NCBI GenBank assembly: GCA_003439945.1
Contig: QVRM01002439.1
Location: forward strand, 1 to 64,000
Source: Dermanyssus gallinae
Lineage: Eukaryota > Arthropoda > Arachnida > Mesostigmata > Dermanyssidae
Length of the DNA: 64,000 bases
Reading direction: 5' to 3'
A program made the position numbers and the translations under genes. Position 1 is the stretch's first letter, and each line of letters begins with the position of its first letter. The notes beneath the pieces were generated by a model. It was not told the DNA's origin and did not search any database. It worked only from the letters and a program-made list of their open reading frames with translations. Below are positions 59,201-64,000 of this stretch, one piece after another.

Positions 59201-60708
59201 TTATGATTGCTGCCGCCAGCAGACCAAATCGATGGGCGACTTCATTTGCCGCGCCGTGGGCCAGCGGAGAGTTCAGTCATCGCGATTTGGCCCACCGCAT
59301 ACCTACAATGTGGAATTCTCGTCCTCGAAAGATTTTATCACGACTCGTTTTCAGTTGTGCTTCATTTACGCCCTGTGCGTTGTTAATTAGTGCGACTTAC
59401 GCAATGTCAGCCCCAACTGTAGTTTCGACAGGAAAAACAATCTATGTCATTCATTTAGTAATACAAAGTGCTATTTCGACATATCGACGCAAGTGAAAAC
59501 ATAATGTCGTTGATAATCGCATAGTCATAGATCTTCTTGTATTAAGAGAAAGTAAATACATATATTTTTTGTTTGCTGTTCGTACTGCAGACCCTTCGTT
59601 CGTATTGGGGGGCGCGTGCCACACGGTTCTTACTGTATCGCAGGTGGCTTTGTTGTTTACCCGCATGGCTATGACTTGTATGTGTATCCACTCGTTATTA
59701 TCATTGTGACTTGAGCCAGCTGTGTCTTTTTGTTAAGCTGGCTTTAATTTTGGCTAACAATCAGAGGTTAAAAAAGAACGGTTTAGAGGGTACACAGTTG
59801 ACGACTTACAGCTTGCTAGCATGAGATTAGCCTGCTTGTCCTGTACTTAAGATAATCGCGTTCTTCTATTCTCAAAAGCGTAGCTGAAATTAGTATCACA
59901 AAGATTAGCGGCATGACACGGCAATAAAACGGCTCTGCCTTGCTCGGATTATGATGTCGCTATTCACAAAGCGTCTACGATTGACATAAGCTAACCCCCA
60001 CAGCTTAACAGAGTTAGGCGATTGGGTTATAAATGTCAGAAAACAGTTTAGCTTTAGCGCTCTGTCTAGAATTGGCTGCGCAATATTCTCGCAGAATTAC
60101 GCAGCTGGAAACCTGTAACGGAAGCCGGCATTATGTGTATTTTCGTGTTCTTGTGAACCGTTACGACTTCATATTTACGTTTCTGCTGAAACTGGCCGTG
60201 CCGTTAATGTGTTCCGAATTGAGCTCAGTTGGGACGATTCTAGCGCATTTTCGGCTTTCGAAAGAGAGCTGAAATATCTGAAGCTATGGCTCTACGTTGT
60301 CTGCCGTGGTACGTACAGTCTATATAAAAAAAATGTTTGAACCTCCACTTCCTCTATGTATGCGAAGACTGCTAATTATTTTTTTAATTATATATGTATA
60401 ATAAATACAAAAATGCATTATTTGTTTCCATATATATATATATATATACATACATACATATGTAACAACAAACTAGGGCGGTAAACAAAGTGGCCCGTTG
60501 CGTACCGAAAAACGGGTCCGCGCTTATCAACGATGTCTTGGCACATCTGAAGCTGGTCTTTCTTCCAGAACATGAACGGCAGAACCCCAGCGAGCGGGAA
60601 ACCGTAGTAGCTTGGCGGAAGCCTCTTCTTCGATAGGAAGCCACGCCACAGACACCAGTGCGCCAGCCACAGGGCGAACGCGAAAACCATGCACAGCTGT
60701 AACCACAT
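46720..60708 (-). CDS. Cytochrome P450, complete nine-exon gene (492 aa)
   Basis: Heme-thiolate monooxygenase, expected on the ER membrane with NADPH-P450 reductase as partner; substrate unknown. Exons, 5' to 3' on the minus strand: 60708-60506, 56146-56010, 55876-55767, 54833-54532, 50470-50367, 49883-49759, 49541-49411, 48885-48701, 46901-46720. All introns are GT-AG and every phase matches, giving 493 codons with no internal stop. Residues 1-24 form a hydrophobic anchor; a proline-bearing hinge follows ([13 protein letters not shown], 29-41). Helix C WxxxR is W123/R127; the I-helix reads FFGAGSNTT (296-304); K-helix ExxR is E356/R359; FKPGRF is 409-414; the heme loop [11 protein letters not shown] is 430-440 with Cys437 as iron ligand. 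The start is the ATG at 60708, because the open frame further upstream has only a TTG. Architecture resembles CYP2-clan enzymes (inference). Odd: Asn302 replaces the usual acidic I-helix residue. The introns hold several transposons. Confidence 0.93.
47050..47945 (-). pseudogene. Degenerate Tc1-like transposase in P450 intron 8
   Basis: The minus strand has an HTH-like basic part ([33 protein letters not shown]), then [20 protein letters not shown] (second Asp), [25 protein letters not shown] (the Tc1 glutamate region) and [15 protein letters not shown]. Stops interrupt it after NLLE and ENA. It lies between P450 exons 8 and 9, on the same strand. Confidence 0.65.
48701..48885 (-). CDS. P450 exon 8
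   Basis: Codes residues 372-432. It reads [21 protein letters not shown], then [20 protein letters not shown], and ends in NNVIPFAI just before the heme loop. The acceptor is TTTCAG|G and the donor is ATTG|GTGAGT. The heme-loop Gly433 codon is split across the next intron. Confidence 0.93.
49411..49541 (-). CDS. P450 exon 7 (K-helix, ExxR)
   Basis: Codes residues 328-370 plus two bases of Arg371. It starts [20 protein letters not shown] and carries the K-helix pair E356/R359 followed by the expected [10 protein letters not shown]. The acceptor is TTACAG|GAA and the donor is TAGAAG|GTACGT. Confidence 0.92.
49759..49883 (-). CDS. P450 exon 6 (I-helix)
   Basis: Codes residues 287-327 and completes Pro286. 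It holds the oxygen-binding I-helix motif GAGSNTT (298-304), with Asn302 where Asp or Glu is usual. The acceptor is CAACAG|CT and the donor is CATCAG|GTTCGC. Confidence 0.92.
49971..50038. repeat. (TA)n in P450 intron 5
   Basis: About 34 TA units between exons 6 and 5. The long Ile-Tyr reading frames here on both strands are repeat artefacts. Confidence 0.95.
50367..50470 (-). CDS. P450 exon 5
   Basis: Codes residues 252-285 with one base shared at each side. It reads ...[21 protein letters not shown], the helix H to I linker. The acceptor is TTCCTAG|G and the donor is ACAC|GTAAGC. The intron before it is 4,061 bp and holds a LINE, a SINE and a (TA)n tract. Confidence 0.9.
50685..50742. repeat. 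(TA)n in P450 intron 4
   Basis: About 29 TA units, 215 bp upstream of exon 5 on the coding strand. Confidence 0.95.
51453..51633 (+). mobile_element. tRNA-derived SINE (family A) with 14-bp target duplication
   Basis: A tRNA-like head begins GAGCCCGGTGGTGTGGTGGA, with box A-like TGGTGGATTGAGC and box B GGGTTCGAGCC. The 3' end is GGTCAGCCCGAAAG. TTGCTACGTGATAA flanks it exactly at 51439-51452 and 51634-51647. It would be transcribed by RNA polymerase III and moved by a LINE machinery. It lies in P450 intron 4. Confidence 0.9.
51650..54505 (+). mobile_element. LINE with ORF1 and internally deleted ORF2, antisense in P450 intron 4
   Basis: ORF1 pieces: 51831-52337 (coiled-coil type, [20 protein letters not shown]) and 52301-52932 in shifting frames ([48 protein letters not shown]). 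ORF2 pieces: an AP-endonuclease part at 53074-53340 ([36 protein letters not shown]), then directly RT motif B ([20 protein letters not shown]) and motif C FADDT (about 53400-53510). The stretch between endonuclease and motif B is missing. Thumb pieces follow to 54316. The 3' end has AATAAA and CATAT tandem units at about 54481-54503. It is inactive. Confidence 0.75.
54532..54833 (-). CDS. P450 exon 4
   Basis: Codes residues 151-250 plus two bases of Val251: [13 protein letters not shown], then [22 protein letters not shown] and a helix F/G region. The acceptor is CTTCAG|GAG and the donor is TTTGT|GTAAG. The [11 protein letters not shown] stretch is characteristic of the family. Confidence 0.92.
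55767..55876 (-). CDS. P450 exon 3
   Basis: Codes residues 115-150 and completes Pro114. It contains the helix C signature W123-K-T-I-R127 (heme propionate contact). The acceptor is TTTTCAG|CG and the donor is GTTCAG|GTGCGC. A longer overlapping reading frame in another phase here is a shadow. Confidence 0.9.
56010..56146 (-). CDS. P450 exon 2
   Basis: Codes residues 69-113 with one base at each end shared. It reads [13 protein letters not shown]...[12 protein letters not shown], the typical beta-1 and helix B region. The acceptor is CCTGTAG|A at 56147 and the donor is GACC|GTAAG at 56009. Confidence 0.9.
56200..56290. repeat. (AAC)n/(AAT)n tract just upstream of P450 exon 2
   Basis: Tandem AAC then AAT trinucleotides; on the coding strand it reads TTATTG...GTTGTT. 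It ends about 55 bp before the exon 2 acceptor, so it lies in or near the branch point and pyrimidine tract. Confidence 0.9.
58080..58695 (+). mobile_element. LINE ORF2 3' fragment in P450 intron 1
   Basis: The plus strand reads [20 protein letters not shown], then [20 protein letters not shown] and [15 protein letters not shown] (about 58230-58420), the C-terminal region after a LINE RT. Several frames are broken upstream. AATAAA near 58687 marks the 3' end. It is antisense to the P450. Confidence 0.55.
58728..58945 (+). mobile_element. Second tRNA-derived SINE type (family B) in P450 intron 1
   Basis: Begins GATGGCTTAGTGGCAAGAGC (box A-like) and has box B GGGTTCGAGACCC about 40 bp on, then GACCGCCCACTCCTGAATTGG and a body to CATCCAACCCGCC. 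No acceptor-stem pairing closes the head, so it is not a tRNA gene. The sequence is unlike family A. Confidence 0.7.
59170..59430 (+). repeat. Dispersed repeat family Y, copy 1
   Basis: Shares with 63085-63320, in order: TTTGCCGCGCCGT, CATACCTACAATGTGG, TCGTCCTCGAAAGAT, TCAGTTGTG, TTAATTAGTGCGACTTACGC and AATGTCAGCCCC (copy 2 has closely similar bases at each). The unit is about 240 bp, on the plus strand in both. No known family is recognised. Confidence 0.6.
60506..60708 (-). CDS. P450 exon 1
   Basis: Codes residues 1-67 plus two bases of codon 68. It holds the membrane anchor ([14 protein letters not shown]...), the basic stop-transfer stretch SKKR and the hinge. The donor is TTTCG|GTACG at 60505. 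The split Arg codon (CG+A) is completed by exon 2, giving the usual P450 run [14 protein letters not shown]. Confidence 0.9.
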
Positions 60709-61386
60709 TGTCGCGACGACGACGACTTCGACGATGAACTTTGTCCTGCTTTCGTCAGAAGTCTCCCACAAGGGGTTCGTTCACCTTATCGTAACGTTTG
60801 GCTGCTGTTGCGTCAATGTACTTACTCCAATTAGTCTTACTGACACTAGGTTACCCCCTCAACAGCGGGGTGCGCGATGACGCATCGGCAATGGGTCGAA
60901 CCGCAGCAACCAACCGATAGTATACCACGAAGTACCACTTCTTTAAAGTGCCACTTGAAGGAGCAAACAAGCAAACACCGTTCTACATTGCCGATCGAGA
61001 CGACGGTCAACGCTGGATGACGCAGAGACGCACAACTGTCAGAGACCGTGAGAGGATGGTTATTGTCAAGACCATCAACACGCCATAGCCAGAGAGGATG
61101 TGTGTGGATTGCAACGACGGAATTACGCAGTCTGTGCTGGGCGCCGTGCTTATTGTTTGCAGCCAGCCGATGGGGAAGGAAAGGGCCACAGCCGGCCTAT
61201 GATCCCCCACCGTCAAGAAAAGGAGGAGCGGAGAAAAATAGGAACAAGATGACAAGACAAACAAAGTCTCATCAGGTCAAAGTCAGACTAGAGTCAAGCT
61301 CAACAGGGACTTCTTTTCCCGCCGTTCAATCCAAGCCCGTTCGCTTGGCTGTGGCTTCGCTAGACAGTAGATAGGGACAGTGTGAT

Positions 61387-61429
<43 letters not shown>

Positions 61430-61944
61430 TATTTGGCTATCAAAATACTACCCGCCGTTTAGCCGCGCTTCAACGTATCTCTTCATTTTGACATTCTGGG
61501 CACTGGGCAAATTCACATTGTGCCATAACCAATTACTGAACATCACACGAACAGCTGAAGTAGAAAAGGATTCGACGGCCTACCCCAATGAACCTGTTTA
61601 CAGTGACGTAATGGCTGGCCAATGAAGCGACCTTGAGATGTGATACCGCTACAGCTGCTAGAAGTCGTAATGGACGGTTCTTGGTCGTCGTCTTCTATTA
61701 GGGTATTCGCCGGTTCGCTCTCTGTTGTTGTTGATCGAATTTTCACATTGAGCATATATGATGAATCATACGGCTGTGAGTCAGCGATTCAAATGCCAAT
61801 AAGGACTATTGGGGATGCCCTGAATATCTCAACATGGACATCGGTGCATTGAAGTTATGCCTCATAGGTTTTAAACTCGTACGGGATGGAGAATCAAAAG
61901 AGTATTATATATAAAACAAACTCTTTAAAAATGTTTAATACACC

Positions 61945-61950
<6 letters not shown>
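60709..61950. other. Upstream flank of the P450 gene
   Basis: Should hold the P450 promoter (minus strand). I could not identify a convincing TATA box, initiator or upstream exon. Open frames to 108 codons on the plus strand lack motifs. Confidence 0.35.

Positions 61951-61951
<1 letters not shown>

Positions 61952-62033
<82 letters not shown>
61952..62033. repeat. (TA)n microsatellite, about 41 units, abutting a LINE fragment
   Basis: Pure TA dinucleotides ending directly at the 5' truncation point of the LINE piece at 62036. Confidence 0.95.
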
Positions 62034-62035
<2 letters not shown>

Positions 62036-62382
62036 CGCCTGACCTTGAGATTAGCCTTCGCATTACCAAGGTTGCTGAGGCATCACTGCGCATTATTAGT
62101 GCTGTCTTCCGCTGCGTCATTCTGACGACTCATCATATGTACATTCGCCGTTATAAATCTCTTGTTTTTTTTCAAACTTACATTTCGCTCTCCTGTCTGG
62201 GAACCCCATCTGATCAAATACAGAAAGTTCCTGCAGCTCAGGTGCTCTCAAAGCGTGTTAGGTATGTTGTTCCTAGTATTGACTCTGTTTTTACGCAAGG
62301 CAACATATCTGCTCTAAGCAAATGTGAATTGCTTGGTCACGTATTTTTTTATGTACGCTCCAACAACCTAAGGAACCCGTGA
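62036..62382 (+). mobile_element. LINE RT thumb fragment directly after a (TA)n tract
   Basis: The frame from 62038 reads DLEISLRITKVAEASLRIIS, VFRCVILTTHHMYIRRYKSL, LSKRVRYVVPSIDSVFTQGN and ISALSKCELLGHVFFYVRSN, the familiar post-RT region of CR1/jockey-like LINEs. The expected Cys/Trp surroundings (YCSxVWxP) are replaced by LSCLGTP. It is truncated exactly at the end of the TA repeat. Confidence 0.6.
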
Positions 62383-62805
62383 TCAATCGCTTGAGACAAA
62401 ACGGTTACCGTAGGAATACATTTATTTACTGGTCTAGAACAAAACATTCGTGTGCAAAACGAGTAAGAAGGTTAGTTCACGCGTTCAACCCGAGCTTTCT
62501 TAAATAATCAATTTAAAATATAAAAATGTGCACATCATTTTTGTGGCTTCTGATCCATATAACGTGAATGACGGCAATGGTATACTGTCCGCCATCACTA
62601 AACTAAACAACAAAAACGGAGGAGTATACTTTTGCTATAGCAATACCAGTATTTCAATTACTAGAGCTTGCCATATTATTTACAACTTCTCACTTAAGCC
62701 TAATGTGATTCCTGCGCACTCTGAAAAATGTCCGTTTTGTCAGTCCCATCTTTGGTTTCGCAAAACGTCACTCTTATAGTTAGTGCAGCGCCATATCGGC
62801 CCGGA

Positions 62806-62867
62806 CCGGGGCCGATATAGTGCGATAGATTGCGCCACCGCTTTCTTGGTGGCGACCCCCTCACTGG
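62806..62867. repeat. Two adjacent GC-rich hairpins
   Basis: ATATCGGCCC...GGGCCGATAT (10-bp arms, short GGACCG loop) is followed within 20 bp by CGCCACC...GGTGGCG (7-bp arms). They stand out in an AT-rich stretch. No role is assigned. Confidence 0.6.
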
Positions 62868-63084
62868 GCAATTACAAAAAAAATTTAACTTGCAAGAAAC
62901 TTGTAGCCGAGCAAGCAAGGCCAATTCAAGATAACCGAGTCATTAAAAAGTGACAAAATGGTGTGCCTTTTTGTAAAGAATGATGTGCAATTTGCTAATT
63001 TTTAATTAATAATAAGTCTTAATAAAGCAACTATTGGAAACAGGTTAAAGCGTTACGACGGGGTTAAGAAGTGGCCCCGTGCAA

Positions 63085-63325
63085 AACTCAGCCTACAGTT
63101 CGCGTGATATTCTCTCTATTGCGTCTTTCGCCGCGCTATAGAGTAGCAGAGGATTTCGACGCCGTGATCTCGCTCACCCTATACCTACAATATAGGGTTT
63201 CCTCCCTCGAGAGATATGATCACGAATTGCACTCAGTTGAGTTGTGTCTCCGTACAACTTTTGTATTCGTAATTAATGCCACCTATGCAATGTCAGTCCT
63301 ATATGATATACATTGCAATTAGTTG
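63085..63325 (+). repeat. Dispersed repeat family Y, copy 2
   Basis: Reads TTTCGCCGCGCTAT, CTATACCTACAATATAGGG, CCTCGAGAGATATGATCACG, GTAATTAATGCCACCTATGC and AATGTCAGTCCT, paralleling the copy at 59.2 kb. Neither copy keeps a convincing ORF. Confidence 0.6.
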
Positions 63326-63410
63326 TATCTATTTGTTCCAATATTGTAAGTATTTTTGAAAATAATTCAAACGCTGTATAACGTGGGTTTCGTAATAAAA
63401 TTCGTTATAG

Positions 63411-63512
63411 TTTTATTATTTATTATTATTTATTATCATTTATTATTATTCATTATGATTTATTATGATTTATTATTATTTATTATCATTTATTATTATT
63501 TATTATTATTTA
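63411..63512. repeat. Tandem TTTATTATTA-type minisatellite
   Basis: About ten imperfect units of TTTATTATTA / TTTATTATCA / TTTATTATGA. Confidence 0.9.
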
Positions 63513-63759
63513 TAGTTTGCTGTTTTGTTTGATCATATTTAATTGACTTGGAAAGTTTTGCACAAGCTACAAAACCATTACCAGCACAAGCTGGCAATAG
63601 CTTTTTTAATACGTTAAGAATACGAAACAAGGCGGCAAATGAGTTAGAACACGTTGCTCTGGCACATTGCTCTAGACGGCAAAACAAGAACAAATAATAG
63701 GGGAAGGAACAACATAAAAAAGAACGGCCGATGGAGCAAGAAGGTGGTTTGCCGCGTAT

Positions 63760-63990
63760 GAGACATACGTGCTGCATGTGCTAGTATTGACCTCTACTAT
63801 AGCAAATGAGGGAAAGATCGTGCACACGTGGCAAGACAGAAGACTCACTGCACCTAGAGAGGTACAAGGTTGGGAATGAGGCAAGTCGGACCCCCAACAG
63901 AGCCGTAGTCCTAGGGGTCAGACGGGCGGCCAACTGTTGCGCTCTTGTTCGGAGACCTCTTTAGAGTCCGGGAGGGGGTGAATTCGCGCC
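63760..63990 (-). repeat. Dispersed repeat family X, copy 2
   Basis: The minus strand reads GGCGCGAATTCACCCCCTCC and later CTCATTTGCTATAGTAGAGG / TCAATACTAGCACATGCAG. The encoded SFAIVEVNTSTCSTYVSYAA parallels copy 1. The two marker blocks are closer together here (about 190 bp against about 370 bp), so one copy has an indel. Confidence 0.65.
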
Positions 63991-64000
63991 AGGTCTGTGC

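Noticed and set aside
60709..60771. N-terminal extension of the P450 upstream of 60708
   Set aside because: The extension begins with TTG, and the ATG at 60708 puts the membrane anchor at the very N-terminus as usual for microsomal P450s.
63411..63512. CRISPR-like array
   Set aside because: Contiguous imperfect TTTATTATTA units without spacers; a simple minisatellite in eukaryotic DNA.

Overview
This is eukaryotic, arthropod-type DNA. It holds one intron-containing host gene, many decayed transposable elements and a very large number of (TA)n microsatellites. A mite or tick is plausible from the mix of mariner, Tc1, tRNA-derived SINEs and LINE remnants, but nothing in the sequence fixes the taxon. 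There is no operon structure, rRNA, free-standing tRNA gene or CRISPR.

Layout. Positions 1-5.9 kb hold no recognisable gene, only simple repeats. 5.9-8.1 kb carries LINE reverse transcriptase debris. 10.37-11.69 kb is a complete mariner with both terminal repeats and TA target duplications; its transposase is frameshifted. 11.8-12.5 kb is the 3' end of a LINE on the minus strand. 14.1-22.7 kb is a cluster of one non-LTR retrotransposon family: an inverted 3' fragment, a decayed 5'-truncated copy, and an almost intact two-ORF copy. This family pairs a jockey/I-style gag ORF (three zinc knuckles) with an ORF2 built like the R2 group (N-terminal C2H2 finger, reverse transcriptase, C-terminal restriction-like endonuclease). 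23.35-24.90 kb is a Tc1 element with TA duplications and a disabled transposase. 25-46 kb contains a mariner pseudogene, three copies of a tRNA-derived SINE, LINE 3' pieces, a foldback MITE family, and one candidate host first exon (34,775 downward, minus strand).

46.7-60.7 kb (minus strand) is a complete cytochrome P450 gene. Nine exons join with matching splice sites and phases into an uninterrupted 492-residue protein with membrane anchor, helix C WxxxR, I-helix, ExxR and heme-cysteine loop. Its introns carry a Tc1 pseudogene, an antisense LINE with an internal deletion, two kinds of SINE, other LINE pieces and long (TA)n tracts. 61-64 kb holds another LINE fragment, two dispersed-repeat copies whose partners lie elsewhere in the window, and simple repeats.

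The genes do not form a pathway. The P450 is an ER-membrane monooxygenase; everything else recognisable is mobile DNA. The most interesting object is the two-ORF retrotransposon at 18.3-22.7 kb, with a UAAUG stop-start junction and apparent association with (TA)n tracts.
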